Assembly: GCA_048594885.1 (NCBI GenBank)
Contig: JBMDXB010000063.1
Coordinates: 1-64,000, forward strand
Length of the DNA stretch: 64,000 nucleotides
Source of the DNA: JBMDXB01 sp048594885
Lineage (GTDB): Bacteria; Acidobacteriota; Vicinamibacteria; Vicinamibacterales; 2-12-FULL-66-21
Reading direction: 5' to 3'
Positions 41,920 through 50,971 of the stretch are shown here, piece by piece (positions within the stretch are counted from its first letter, which is position 1; each line of letters begins with the position of its first letter). A model generated the notes under the pieces. That model had not been told where the DNA came from. It saw only the letters and a list, made by a program, of their open reading frames with translations, and made no database searches. Both the position numbers and the translations under genes were made by a program.

Positions 41920-43311
41920 CGACCCGGCCGACGCCGTGACTCGGCACAGCACCGCCTCGAGCACCGGCGTCATCATCCGCAACTGCTTCGCGCGAATCAC
42001 GAGATCCCACAGCGGCTCGAACTTCTTCCAGCCGGCGGCGTAGAAGAAGTGCTTCGCCTGGTGCGTGAGCGAGTCGTGCGCGAGCGCGCCGCGTGCAATG
42101 CCAGCCCACCGGTAGAACTCGCGGTAGGCCCAGTCGTAGCCGCGCTTCAGCGCCTCGGGTGAGAGGCGCGCGGGCCGGTAGACGACGTGCCGCGTGTCGT
42201 ACAGATCCCAGTCGCGCGTCAGGATCCGTCCGGACGCTTCGGTGCGCGCGTAGAGGCGCGTGCCCGGATACGGCGTCTGGATGTGGAAGGTGGCGGTGGT
42301 GATGCCATGCTCGATCGCCCAGTCGACCGTCCGTGGGAAGACGCTTTCGTCGTCTTCGTCCATGCCGAACACGAAGCTGCCGTTGATCATGATGCCGAGA
42401 TCGTGCAGCCGCTTCGCGACGGCTGCGTAGTCGCGCCCCAGGTTCTGGCGCTTGTTGCTGCCCGCGAGGTTCTTCGGCGCGAGCGTCTCGAAGCCGACGA
42501 ACAGGCTGCGCAGTCCCGCCTCTGCGGCGCGCTCGACGAGGTTCCCTCGCAGAATCGAATCGACCGTCGCCGCGCCCTGAAAGAGGCGGCGCAGGCCGCG
42601 CATGCCGTCGAACAGCGCCGTCGCAAAGCGCACGTCGCCGAACAGGTGGTCGTCGAGGAAGTAGAGATGGCGTCCCGGCAGCCGCTCGATCTCGGCCAGC
42701 GCCGCGTCGACGCGCTGCGTGTAGAAGGATCGCCCGCCGGCGAAGAACGCGTCCTTGTAGCAGAAATCGCAGTGCTGCGGGCATCCGCGCGTCACGACGA
42801 TCGAGTTCGGGACGAGATACGAGCGCCGCCGAATCAGATCGCGACGGATCGGTGGCACGCGCGCCAGCGTGCGGCCGGCGGCCGACACGTAACGGCGAAG
42901 CGGACGGCCGGCGCGGAAGTCGGCGAGGAACTGCGGAAAGGTCTGCTCCCCGGGCCCGAGCACGATGGCGTCGGCGTGCGCGGCGGCTTCGTCGGGCAGC
43001 GACGTGACGTGCAACCCGCCGAGCACGACGAACACGCCCCTGGCCCGATAGGCGTCGGCGAGCGCATACGCGCGGCGTGCGTTCGTGATGTACACCTGAA
43101 TGGCCGCGACGTCGGGAAGCGCGCCGCGGTCGGGCGAATCCGTCGGCTCGACGTGCTCGTCGACGATCGCCGCCCGATCGTCGGGCCGCAGGTACGCCGC
43201 CAGCGTGGCGAGGCCGAGCGGTGGAAACAGCGAGTATTTGATCGGCCGCCAGTAGGGGCTGGTCGCTTCGGTGAGGGCCGGCAGCACGAACTTGACGCGC
43301 AGTGCTCGCAT
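41827..43311 (-). CDS. B12-binding-domain radical SAM enzyme
   Basis: 494 residues from ATG 43311 (an upstream TTG is possible). The N-terminal cobalamin-binding-like Rossmann domain (about 1-140) contains PPLGLATLAAYLRP, VVLGGLHVTSLPDEAAAHAD and VLGPGEQTFPQF. The SAM cluster motif CPQHCDFCYKDAFF follows at about residue 180, then a TIM-barrel with YFLDDHLFGD, GLRSLFVGFETL and GSFVFGMDEDD. This class includes methyltransferases and hopanoid or bacteriochlorophyll-type enzymes. The product cannot be named. It is divergent from a sugar phosphotransferase gene. Confidence 0.88.
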   Translation of the reverse strand: MRALRVKFVLPALTEATSPYWRPIKYSLFPPLGLATLAAYLRPDDRAAIVDEHVEPTDSPDRGALPDVAAIQVYITNARRAYALADAYRARGVFVVLGGLHVTSLPDEAAAHADAIVLGPGEQTFPQFLADFRAGRPLRRYVSAAGRTLARVPPIRRDLIRRRSYLVPNSIVVTRGCPQHCDFCYKDAFFAGGRSFYTQRVDAALAEIERLPGRHLYFLDDHLFGDVRFATALFDGMRGLRRLFQGAATVDSILRGNLVERAAEAGLRSLFVGFETLAPKNLAGSNKRQNLGRDYAAVAKRLHDLGIMINGSFVFGMDEDDESVFPRTVDWAIEHGITTATFHIQTPYPGTRLYARTEASGRILTRDWDLYDTRHVVYRPARLSPEALKRGYDWAYREFYRWAGIARGALAHDSLTHQAKHFFYAAGWKKFEPLWDLVIRAKQLRMMTPVLEAVLCRVTASAGSSILPRDPSDVADPPDGALPRADELERVPAR

Positions 43312-43341
43312 TGCCAATAACTCTGTGATATAAAGTGACTC

Positions 43342-43908
43342 GTGTCAAGTGCCCGGCGGTTCTTCGATGTCATCGGCGCCGTGGCCGGGCTCGTCGCGTT
43401 CGCACCGCTCATGCTCGTCGTTGCGGCCGCAATTCTTCTCGACGACGGGCGGCCGGTGCTGTTCCGGCAGCCTCGCGTCGGCCAGCGGCGGCGGCCGTTC
43501 CTCATCGTGAAGTTCCGCACGATGCGCGACGGCCGTGTCACACGTGTGGGGGCCGCCCTGCGGACAACCGGCCTCGACGAGCTGCCGCAGTTCGTGAACA
43601 TGTTTCGAGGAGACATGAGTGCCGTCGGACCGCGGCCGCTGACGCCCGACGACGTGGCGCGGCTCGGCTGGAACGACCCGGCGTTCGACTTTCGATGGGG
43701 GTGCCGGCCCGGGCTGACAGGCATGGCGCAGTTGCTCGGCGCCCGCACGCACGCCGCGCTGCAGTTCGATCGGCTGCACGCCTCCGAATGGAATCTCCTG
43801 CTCGACTGCTGGGTGATCGCGTGGTCGTTTGCGGTGAATGCGCTCGGCAAGCAGCGGGTCCGGCGGTGGCTTCGCCGGTGGCATCGGAAACTCGGCGAGC
43901 CCTCGTGA
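43342..43908 (+). CDS. membrane phosphoglycosyl transferase (undecaprenyl-phosphate sugar phosphotransferase)
   Basis: 188 residues from GTG 43342, the minimal PglC-like form. One N-terminal re-entrant helix (IGAVAGLVAFAPLMLVVAAAI) is followed by the core motifs LFRQPRVG, FLIVKFRTM, GLDELPQFVNMFRGDMS with the catalytic Asp-Glu pair, VGPRPL and RPGLTGMAQ. It transfers a sugar-1-phosphate to undecaprenyl phosphate to start glycan synthesis. No polysaccharide gene cluster is adjacent, so the glycan is unknown. Confidence 0.88.
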   Translation: MSSARRFFDVIGAVAGLVAFAPLMLVVAAAILLDDGRPVLFRQPRVGQRRRPFLIVKFRTMRDGRVTRVGAALRTTGLDELPQFVNMFRGDMSAVGPRPLTPDDVARLGWNDPAFDFRWGCRPGLTGMAQLLGARTHAALQFDRLHASEWNLLLDCWVIAWSFAVNALGKQRVRRWLRRWHRKLGEPS

Positions 43909-44004
43909 GGCCGCCCGGCGCGAAATGCCGCACGTGGATCGATCCGCAGCGCGCCATCGCGTATCCGTGCATCGGGCCACGCGCGACGGTATTACACTGA
44001 TCGC

Positions 44005-44799
44005 GTGCTGCGCCTCGTTGCCCCGTTCGCCGTGACAGCCGTCGCTCTATTGGCCTGCGGGGCGGGCAGGTCGCCGCAGGCGCCGAGCGCCGCGCCCGTG
44101 CCCGTCTGGCAGGACGAATTCGACGGCTCCGGGCTTCCCGATGCCGGCCGGTGGGACTACGAAGTCGGCCTCGTTCGCAACAACGAGCGTCAGTACTACA
44201 CGCGGGCGCGCCAGGAGAATGCGCGGCTCGAGAACGGCACGCTCGTCATCGAAGCGCGCCGGGAGCCGTACCAGGGCGCTGCCTATACGTCCGCGAGTCT
44301 GACGAGCCGCGCGAGCTGGACCTACGGCCGCATCGAGGTCCGTGCGAAGCTGCCCGCGGGTCGCGGCACGTGGCCGGCGATCTGGACGCTCGGAACGAAT
44401 ATTCGCGAGGTGGGCTGGCCGGCGTGCGGCGAGATCGACATCATGGAGCACGTTGGGTTCGATCCCGGCCGCATCCACGCGAACATTCACACCAAGGCCT
44501 ACAACCACGTCCAGCGCACGAACAAGGGCAACAGCCTGCTCGTCTCCAGGCCGGACGAAGAGTTTCACGTCTACTCGGCCGACTGGACGCCGGAACGGAT
44601 CGACTTCTTCGTGGACGGCGCGCGGTACTTCTCCTTCCCCAAGGAGCCGGGCGGCGACGCGGTGTGGCCGTTCGACAAGCCGCAGTACCTCATTCTCAAC
44701 CTGGCAATCGGCGGGAGCTGGGGCGGGCAGCAGGGGATCGACGATGCCGCGTTCCCGGCGCGATACGTGATCGACTACGTGAGGGTGTATCGATTGTAG
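44005..44799 (+). CDS. GH16 endo-beta-glucanase/laminarinase lipoprotein
   Basis: 264 residues from GTG 44005. The signal ends in a lipobox-like VALLACG, so it is probably a lipoprotein. WQDEFDGSGLPDAGRWDYEV is the GH16 opening. The catalytic ExDxxE motif is in ACGEIDIMEHVG, followed by IHANIHTKAYNH, EFHVYSADWTPERIDFFVDG and LILNLAIGGSWGG. This is the bacterial laminarinase/lichenase subgroup, which cleaves beta-1,3(-1,4)-glucans. It is not in an operon with other glycosidases. Confidence 0.9.
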   Translation: MLRLVAPFAVTAVALLACGAGRSPQAPSAAPVPVWQDEFDGSGLPDAGRWDYEVGLVRNNERQYYTRARQENARLENGTLVIEARREPYQGAAYTSASLTSRASWTYGRIEVRAKLPAGRGTWPAIWTLGTNIREVGWPACGEIDIMEHVGFDPGRIHANIHTKAYNHVQRTNKGNSLLVSRPDEEFHVYSADWTPERIDFFVDGARYFSFPKEPGGDAVWPFDKPQYLILNLAIGGSWGGQQGIDDAAFPARYVIDYVRVYRL

Positions 44800-44903
44800 G
44801 AAGTTTGGGAACCGCGAAGAACTCGCTGCGTTCATTATCCGTCCACACCGCTTTCCGCTCAAGACTGTTTCTTTTTGTCTCCGGCCGCTATGATCCGCGG
44901 CCC

Positions 44904-46024
44904 ATGCCGAACTCCGATCGCCTCGCTCGGAGACTCGATCCCTCCCGGCTCGAACGCATCATCCGGCGGCGCGGCCTGGAGGACTGCGCCGACCTGGTCG
45001 CGCGCATCAGTCCGGACCAGCTCGCGGCGATCTTCGACATCGACTTGTGGCGCAGCGCGCGGCCCGGAACGGACGATACACTCGACGCCGATCGATTCGG
45101 CCTGTGGGTCGCAGCGCTGGTCGAAGCCGGCGCCGGTACCGCCGCGAACGCGCTGATGGGTGTGGAGGTCGAACTCGTCATCGCCGGCCTCGCACGAACA
45201 CGGGATTCGAACGCGACGGGTTGCACGACCTGATGGACGACGGCGAGCAACAGCTGTTCGACATCGCGGTTGAACGCGAACAGCGGCGTGACCGGCAGGG
45301 ATACGTCTCGCCGACGCAGGCGCGCGCGTTTCTGCAACTGGCGCGAGAGCGTGGCGACGCCTCGGCCGAGCGGAATCCAATTGTGGTGGCGTGCCTCGGA
45401 CGCGTCGGCGGAAAGCCCGGCCTCGTCCGTGCCCACGACGGCGCGCAGGCCGGGCGCGCGCTCGAAGAAGTCGCGTTTGCCGCCAATGTGCTGATCGCCG
45501 GCTGCCCGATCCAGCGCCGCGCGTTCACGCCCGACGAAGCGTCGCGGGCCGCCGCCGCCATCTGCACGCTGGGCGCGAGCCACGCGTCCGGCACCGATCG
45601 CGATCTCGTCCGTGCCTTCGAGATCGGCTGGCGGATTCTCTACCGCGACGTGTGCCTGTACGCGGCGAGACAACTGCTGGCCGTACTGCGGGAGCTGCGC
45701 GTGGCCGACTACGACATCCAGTCAGGCCTCGATGCGCTCCAGTTCGAGCTCGAGACAGCCACTCGGGAGGGCGAACCGTGGCGCGCGCGCGCCAGCGTCG
45801 AGGTCATCATGATGCTCGACATGCCGGCCTGGGCGGCATGGCTCGGCTTGATCGCCGAGTGTCCGGTGATTCACGTCGCGATGCACGCGCGCGGCGTCCG
45901 CGCGGTCAGCGCGGCGGCGTTCGAGTTCATTTCGGACCACGAACAGCTCGCCACTGTTCGCGAGTTCCTGGACGTCCGATTGCGTGACATGCTGTACCCG
46001 CGTGCCGGAACTTCCCGAGGTTGA
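44904..46024 (+). pseudogene. DUF6178 family protein gene with frame change and probable internal loss
   Basis: From ATG 44904 one frame gives RLARRLDPSRLERIIRRRGL, ARISPDQLAAIFDIDLWRSA and LVIAGLAR, and then closes at 45233. The continuation is in the -1 frame from about 45196: GLHDLMDDGEQQLFDIAVERE, QGYVSPTQARAFLQLARERG, up to EFLDVRLRDML and the stop at 46022-46024. In family members as I recall them, some 70-90 residues separate these two parts, so a small deletion as well as the frame change is likely. The last 23 bp overlap mutM. A sequencing error is a possible alternative for the shift. Confidence 0.6.
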
Positions 46025-46814
46025 ATCGGTGCGGCGGCGGCTCGAGCCCGCCATGAGGCGCAAGCGCTTCGAGCGTGTGCTCGTTCGGCGCCCCGATCTG
46101 CGCGCGCCCTTCCCGGCGAGGTTCGCCGATCGCATCACCGGCGCGACGGCGCTTTCCGTCGAGCGCCGCGCGAAGTACTTGCTGGTCCCGCTGTCGTCTG
46201 GCGAGACGCTCGTCATGCACCTCGGGATGTCAGGCTGGTTCGAGGTGACGCGACGGCACGCAGAGCTCGATCGCCACGATCACGTCGTCTTCTACATGTC
46301 GTCGGGCGCCATCGTCACGTTCAACGACACCCGGCGATTCGGCCTGATGGATCTCGTCGAGACCGCGGCGCTGCCAACGCATCCGGCGCTGAGCGCGCTC
46401 GGTCCCGAGCCGTTGTCGGGGGAGTTCGATGGTTTTGCGCTGGCTCGCGCCTGCCGCGGCAAGAAGACGTCACTCAAAGCGGCACTCCTCGATCAGCGCG
46501 TCGTCGCCGGTCTCGGCAACATCTATGCTGTCGAAGCGCTGCACGAGGCCGGGCTGTCGCCGCATCGGAAGGCGTCGACGATCGCCACGCGGTCGGGCGC
46601 GCCGCGAGAGTCCGCGCATCGCCTCGCGGCGGCCGTCAAGCGAGTGCTGAACGACGCGGTCGCGCGACAGACGGCGAAGGTCTATCGCGACTCGGAATTT
46701 CGCGTCTACGATCGCGAGGCAGAACGCTGCCGGCGCCGGCGATGCGCAGGGATCATCCGGCGCCGGACTCAGGGCGGCCGCTCGACGTTCTACTGTCCTG
46801 TGTGCCAGCAGTGA
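46002..46814 (+). CDS. mutM: formamidopyrimidine-DNA glycosylase (Fpg/MutM)
   Basis: 270 residues. GTG 46002 is chosen because it puts the essential N-terminal Pro right after the initiator (PELPEVESVRRRLEP); the Pro amine attacks the sugar and Glu-2 assists. RAKYLLVPL carries the conserved Lys, VMHLGMSGWF follows, and the helix-two-turn-helix is VAGLGNIYAVEALHEAGLSP. The C-terminal zinc finger reads CRRRRC...TQGGRSTFYCPVC; the first Cys pair is spaced by four instead of the usual two residues. It removes oxidised purines such as 8-oxoguanine. It overlaps the damaged DUF6178 gene. Confidence 0.9.
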   Translation: MPELPEVESVRRRLEPAMRRKRFERVLVRRPDLRAPFPARFADRITGATALSVERRAKYLLVPLSSGETLVMHLGMSGWFEVTRRHAELDRHDHVVFYMSSGAIVTFNDTRRFGLMDLVETAALPTHPALSALGPEPLSGEFDGFALARACRGKKTSLKAALLDQRVVAGLGNIYAVEALHEAGLSPHRKASTIATRSGAPRESAHRLAAAVKRVLNDAVARQTAKVYRDSEFRVYDREAERCRRRRCAGIIRRRTQGGRSTFYCPVCQQ

Positions 46815-46860
46815 TGCCGCGCGCGGCGATCGCTCCCCGCAGGGCGATCGTTGCGGCGGT

Positions 46861-49467
46861 CTACTCTGCGCGCAGCGACGTCAGCGGGTCGACAGATGCT
46901 GCGCGACGCGCCGGCAGCCACGCCGCAAGGGATGCTGCGATACCGAGCAGCGCGACAACAGTAACGAGCGTCGCCGGATCGTGCGGCGTGGTCTGGAACA
47001 GGAAACTCTTGATGACTCGAGTCGCGTAGTACGTGCCCGCCAGGCCGGCGATCAGGCCGAACGCCACGGGCCACACCGCATCCCGGAGCATGACCCCGAC
47101 GACCTGCGCCGGACGCGCGCCAAATGCAACGCGCACGCCGATCTCGCGCGTACGACGAGCGACCGCATATGCCGTCATGCTGGAGATTCCGACGAGCGTG
47201 AGCAGCAATCCGAAGACGCCCAGCAGCGTGAGCAGCAACATGCGGTGCCTCGGCTTCGCCACCTGCTGGCCGACGAGCGCTGCGGCTGGCCTGGCCTGCC
47301 CGACGAGCACGCGTGGGCCGAGCGATTCCGCAACCTGCTTCAACCGATCGACGGGAAGGGACGCACCGTCGCGAAGCCGCATGACCAACGCGAGCGTCAT
47401 CGCCGACGTGTCCGTGTCGTGCGGATTCGGCAGGACGTAGGTCCGCGGCTCCGCCCGGCCCTGCGGACCGCTGTGCTGAATGTTCGGCACAACGCCGACG
47501 ATGCGCCAGTGCCGTGGGTTCTTGCCTTCGGTACGGAGCGTGTGGCCAATCGCGTTGTCGTCGAAGTACCGCCGCGCGGCCATGGCGTTGACGACGACCG
47601 CTTCGCCGGTCGTACGGTCCGCGTCCTCCAGCAGGCGTCCGGCGATTGGACGCACACCCATCGCCTCGAAGTATCCCGGCAGGACCGTGTGCTGTGGCCC
47701 TTCGACATTCGCGCCCGTATCCGCCTTCGGGAACCAGTACGTGCCGCCCCCGGTCAGCCCCAGGCGATCGATCGCGCCCGCCGACGCGACCTCCGGCAGC
47801 CGCCGAAGTGCATCTGCGAGCGACACGTAGTAGTCGCGCCTGACGGCCACCGACTGATCGAGCGGCTCGACTTCGAGCGTGAGAACGTTGGCGGCGTCGA
47901 AACCCAGATCGACGGAGACGAGCTTCGCGAAGCTGCGGAGAATCAACCCCGAACCGGTCATCAACACGAGCGCCAGCGTTACCTCGATTCCTACCAGCCA
48001 CTGTCCCGCGCGCCTCGACAGTGGCGCGCCGCTGCGGCCGCCAACGGACAGCATTGTGCTCATCATCCTCGGCGCACGTGAGAGTTTCAGTGCCGGCACG
48101 AGACCGAAGAGCAGCGCCGTAACCATCGTCAGGCCGAGCGCGAACGCGAGGACGGTCGCGTTGATGGCGACCGGTGAGTTGGCCGGCAGGGACAACGGAA
48201 TGAGCGCCACCAGCGAATCGAGGAAGGCATACGCGAGCAGCACGCCGGTGACCGCACCTGCCGAGGCCAGCAGCACGCTTTCGGTGAGCAGCTGCCGGAC
48301 CAGCCGTCCTCGCCCGGCGCCGATCGATGCCCTGATCGCCAACTCCACGTCGCGTGTCGCGCCTCGCGCGAGCGTGAGCCCCGCGACGTTGACGCACGCG
48401 ATCAGCAGGATCAGCGCGACGGCCATCGACAGCGTTCGGATCGTGGCGCCGTATTGTCCGGTCGCGTCGTCGTACATCGACTCGATCACGACGTGCGCCG
48501 AGACGGGATTCGGGCCGCTCAACGCGGAAGCGGGGGTCGCCGCGTCGAGCGCCGCCCTGGCCTGAGCCAGCGTCACGCCAGGGCGCAGCCGCGCGATGAC
48601 CGGTGTGCCCGAGCCGCGGCGATCGACCCATCCCGAGAACTGAATGGCCTGCCATACCGCCGTCTGGTTGTAGAAACCGGCTGGCAGTACGCCAACGACC
48701 GTCACCGGCTGGTTCTGAATGCGAAGCACGCGACCGAGCACGTTCCGATCGCCGCCGAACTCGCGTTGCCAGAACGCGTGACCGAGCAGCGCGACCGGTG
48801 GAGCGCCTTTACGTGTGTCGTCCGGATGGATGCCTCTGCCGAGCATCGGCAGAATGCCGTGGGTCTCGAGAAAGTCCTCGGAGGCGTTCGCCACGATCAG
48901 TCGCTGTGGTGTACCGGTGTCGACGATGAGCGGCACGAAGCCGCTGACGCGCCCCATCCCGGCGTGCGACACGATCGTGGTGAGCGTTCGCCAGCGTCGA
49001 ATGTCCGCCATCGAGGGGGCATAGCGGGACCCGCTCCCGCGTGGCTCCTCAATGGTCAGCGTGACGAGCTCTTCTGGATTCGGGTATGGCAGCGGCCGCA
49101 GCAGCGCCGCGTCGATCACGCTGAAGAGCGCCGTGGATATGCCGATGCCCAGCGCCAGCGTCAGGATGGCAACTATCGAAAAGGACCGGTGCTGGCGCAG
49201 TTGCCGGAACCCGTACTTCACGTCCTGGAGGATCGTCTCCAGCACGCCTCCCCCGCGCACGTCGTAGCCGCGGTCCTGGATCACGGCAGGGTTGCCGAAT
49301 CGGCGCAACGCTGTCTGCCGCGCCTCACGCGCGTCCAGGCCGTGCCGCGCGAACTCGTCGGCCCGCATCTGCACGTGAAACTGCAGCTCCTCGCGGATCT
49401 CGTCGGTGATCGCATCACGTCTGAAGAGCGCGCGCGCTCTCGCCATGGCGATCCGGAGGGCAATCAT
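46861..49467 (-). CDS. ADOP-type ABC transporter permease (MacB/FtsX family)
   Basis: 868 residues. The N-terminal cytoplasmic part (TDEIREELQFHVQMRADEFA, ARQTALRRFGNP) is the acidobacterial permease prefix. Two FtsX modules follow: first helix at about 95 (SIVAILTLALGIGISTALFSV), periplasmic domain with LLRPLPYPNPEELV, three helices at about 350-470, then a second set ending PARRAASVDPLTSLRAE. No ATPase gene is adjacent. Such permeases export peptides, antibiotics or lipoproteins with a MacB-like ATPase. It lies 15 bp behind a PadR regulator, a fixed pair in Acidobacteriota. A fragment of a related gene is at 954-1160. Confidence 0.88.
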   Translation of the reverse strand: MIALRIAMARARALFRRDAITDEIREELQFHVQMRADEFARHGLDAREARQTALRRFGNPAVIQDRGYDVRGGGVLETILQDVKYGFRQLRQHRSFSIVAILTLALGIGISTALFSVIDAALLRPLPYPNPEELVTLTIEEPRGSGSRYAPSMADIRRWRTLTTIVSHAGMGRVSGFVPLIVDTGTPQRLIVANASEDFLETHGILPMLGRGIHPDDTRKGAPPVALLGHAFWQREFGGDRNVLGRVLRIQNQPVTVVGVLPAGFYNQTAVWQAIQFSGWVDRRGSGTPVIARLRPGVTLAQARAALDAATPASALSGPNPVSAHVVIESMYDDATGQYGATIRTLSMAVALILLIACVNVAGLTLARGATRDVELAIRASIGAGRGRLVRQLLTESVLLASAGAVTGVLLAYAFLDSLVALIPLSLPANSPVAINATVLAFALGLTMVTALLFGLVPALKLSRAPRMMSTMLSVGGRSGAPLSRRAGQWLVGIEVTLALVLMTGSGLILRSFAKLVSVDLGFDAANVLTLEVEPLDQSVAVRRDYYVSLADALRRLPEVASAGAIDRLGLTGGGTYWFPKADTGANVEGPQHTVLPGYFEAMGVRPIAGRLLEDADRTTGEAVVVNAMAARRYFDDNAIGHTLRTEGKNPRHWRIVGVVPNIQHSGPQGRAEPRTYVLPNPHDTDTSAMTLALVMRLRDGASLPVDRLKQVAESLGPRVLVGQARPAAALVGQQVAKPRHRMLLLTLLGVFGLLLTLVGISSMTAYAVARRTREIGVRVAFGARPAQVVGVMLRDAVWPVAFGLIAGLAGTYYATRVIKSFLFQTTPHDPATLVTVVALLGIAASLAAWLPARRAASVDPLTSLRAE

Positions 49468-49482
49468 CGGGACCTCCTGCAG

Positions 49483-49815
49483 TCAGCCATTCAGCACGTC
49501 GGCCACGGCGGTCGTCAGCCGCTGCCAACTCGCGGTCTCCGCCTCGAGCTGCGCGCGGCCGGCTTTCGTCAGCCGATAGAAACGCGCACGTCGCCCGGTT
49601 TCCGTCACCGCCCATGCCGAACCGAGCCAGCCGCGCCGTTCCATCCGGTACAACGCTGGATAGAGCGATCCCTCCTCCACGCTGAGCACGTCGTTCGACA
49701 TGCGCTCGAGCCGGACGGCTATGGCATAGCCATGGAGCGGTCCGCCCTCGAGGACTTTCAGGACGAGCATGTCCAGCGTGCCGTGAAGCTGATCGCTGTT
49801 GGTCGCAGATCTCAT
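49483..49815 (-). CDS. PadR family transcriptional regulator
   Basis: 110 residues, winged helix: HGTLDMLVLKVLEGGPLHGY, AIAVRLERMS, VEEGSLYPALYRMERRGWLG, RRARFYRLTKAGRAQLEAE. PadR proteins repress their own operon and release DNA on ligand binding. It is encoded directly before the ADOP permease, which it should control. A 35-bp palindrome begins at the first base of its start codon. Confidence 0.9.
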   Translation of the reverse strand: MRSATNSDQLHGTLDMLVLKVLEGGPLHGYAIAVRLERMSNDVLSVEEGSLYPALYRMERRGWLGSAWAVTETGRRARFYRLTKAGRAQLEAETASWQRLTTAVADVLNG

Positions 49816-49849
49816 GCCTAGAATACCTAATGGTTAGGCATTCTAGGCA
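49815..49849 (-). promoter_or_regulatory. 35-bp palindrome at the padR start codon, likely PadR operator
   Basis: Nested perfect arms TGCCTAGAAT...ATTCTAGGCA and CCTAA-TGG-TTAGG, with one unmatched base between them on each side. It covers the ribosome-binding region and touches the ATG, so a bound dimer would block both transcription and translation initiation. Confidence 0.7.
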
Positions 49850-49901
49850 ACAGTCCCGAACGATTCAAGCATTTTCTGCGGCGCCGGGCCGCCGTATGGT
49901 G

Positions 49902-50810
49902 TCAGAGGCCTCTGTATCTCGCCGACAGCGCCTCCATCCTCGACGACTGTCCGGGCGTGAAGCGGAACATGCAGAAGTCGTCGGAGTAGTCCATGAAGTT
50001 CTCGATGGGATCGACGCCCACGCCGGGGCAGGTGTCGCGCCCGACCGGACAATAGAACGCCGGCGACCGTTCGGCGGGTGTGTCGGAGACGAAGTCGTTG
50101 AAGATCGCGCCGCAGCCGCCCTGGAACGTGTGATACAGGCCGAGCCAGTGCCCGACTTCGTGCGTTCCCGTATCTCCCTCGTTGTAGGGCGTTGCCGAGC
50201 CGCCCGGCAGGCTCGAATGGAGCACGACGACGCCGTCGTACAGCGGGTCGCTCTCGTACCACTGCGGGAACGTCGCCCAGCCGAGATAGGCGCCGCCGGC
50301 GTTCGTGAGGTAGATGTTCAGAGTCTCGGCGCCGCCGATGCGCAGCGCGGTCTTCATCTCACGCTCGGCCTCCGATCTGATGCCGGCGTTGAACCACCGC
50401 TCGTTGACGGTCCGGGTCACCGTCAGCAGCGAGAACCGGAACGGCGTATCGGCCGCGCCTTCTCCCGACGCGCCGGCGTACGCCGCATTCAGCACCTCGA
50501 TCTGATCGCGCAGCATCTTCATCGGCACGTCGCCGTTCTCGATCCCCGATCCCTTGCTGACGACGTGGAAGACGACCGGAACGTTGACATCACCGGACTT
50601 TCGAACGTGCGATCCTTTGCGCCGCGCCTTGAAGTCATTGAGCTCCGACTCGTAGGCCGACGCGGTGGTTTCGTCGAAATCGCGCACACCGCAGCGCTCG
50701 CGCTGCGCGTTGCCGGGCGGATTCGATTGACCCTGATATGCGGGCGATGGTGTGCTTGAAGTCAGGCACACCGTCACGAACGCGAGAGTGGCAAGAGGCA
50801 TTCGGCGCAT
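49902..50810 (-). CDS. secreted M43 (pappalysin/cytophagalysin) zinc metalloprotease
   Basis: 302 residues from ATG 50810 behind GAGGAGG. The signal peptide is LATLAFVTVCLTSSTPSPA. The central part has VNVPVVFHVVSKGSG and LRDQIEVLNAAYAG. The zinc site is HEVGHWLGLYHTF (HExxHxxGxxH), preceded by the EGDTGTHE strand and followed by FMDYSDDFCMFRFTPGQSSRM with the Met-turn (NFMDYS). M43 enzymes cleave extracellular proteins. Four or more Cys residues (C-G-AIF, FYC, DTC, DFC) suggest disulfides. Confidence 0.88.
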   Translation of the reverse strand: MRRMPLATLAFVTVCLTSSTPSPAYQGQSNPPGNAQRERCGVRDFDETTASAYESELNDFKARRKGSHVRKSGDVNVPVVFHVVSKGSGIENGDVPMKMLRDQIEVLNAAYAGASGEGAADTPFRFSLLTVTRTVNERWFNAGIRSEAEREMKTALRIGGAETLNIYLTNAGGAYLGWATFPQWYESDPLYDGVVVLHSSLPGGSATPYNEGDTGTHEVGHWLGLYHTFQGGCGAIFNDFVSDTPAERSPAFYCPVGRDTCPGVGVDPIENFMDYSDDFCMFRFTPGQSSRMEALSARYRGL

Positions 50811-50971
50811 TCGAGGAACCTCCTCACTTCGCTGGGGCGACGCCACTGTAGAGGTGCGCGGTGAGGTGAGTCAAGCAGGTCACGCCGACTCGGCCGTTTT
50901 CGCCGCTACTCGTATCGCAACCGTAGAGCGGCCACCGTGCCTGCCGCCGCCCTACGGATGTTCGTGGCTCG

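Noticed and set aside
43309..43341. Promoter with TTGCCA and TATAAA between the radical SAM and phosphotransferase genes
   Set aside because: The boxes are only 12 bp apart, too close for a sigma-70 promoter, and one overlaps a start codon.
44904..46024. Programmed ribosomal frameshift in the DUF6178 gene
   Set aside because: No slippery heptamer or downstream structure is visible at the change of frame, and internal residues appear to be missing; decay or a read error is more likely.
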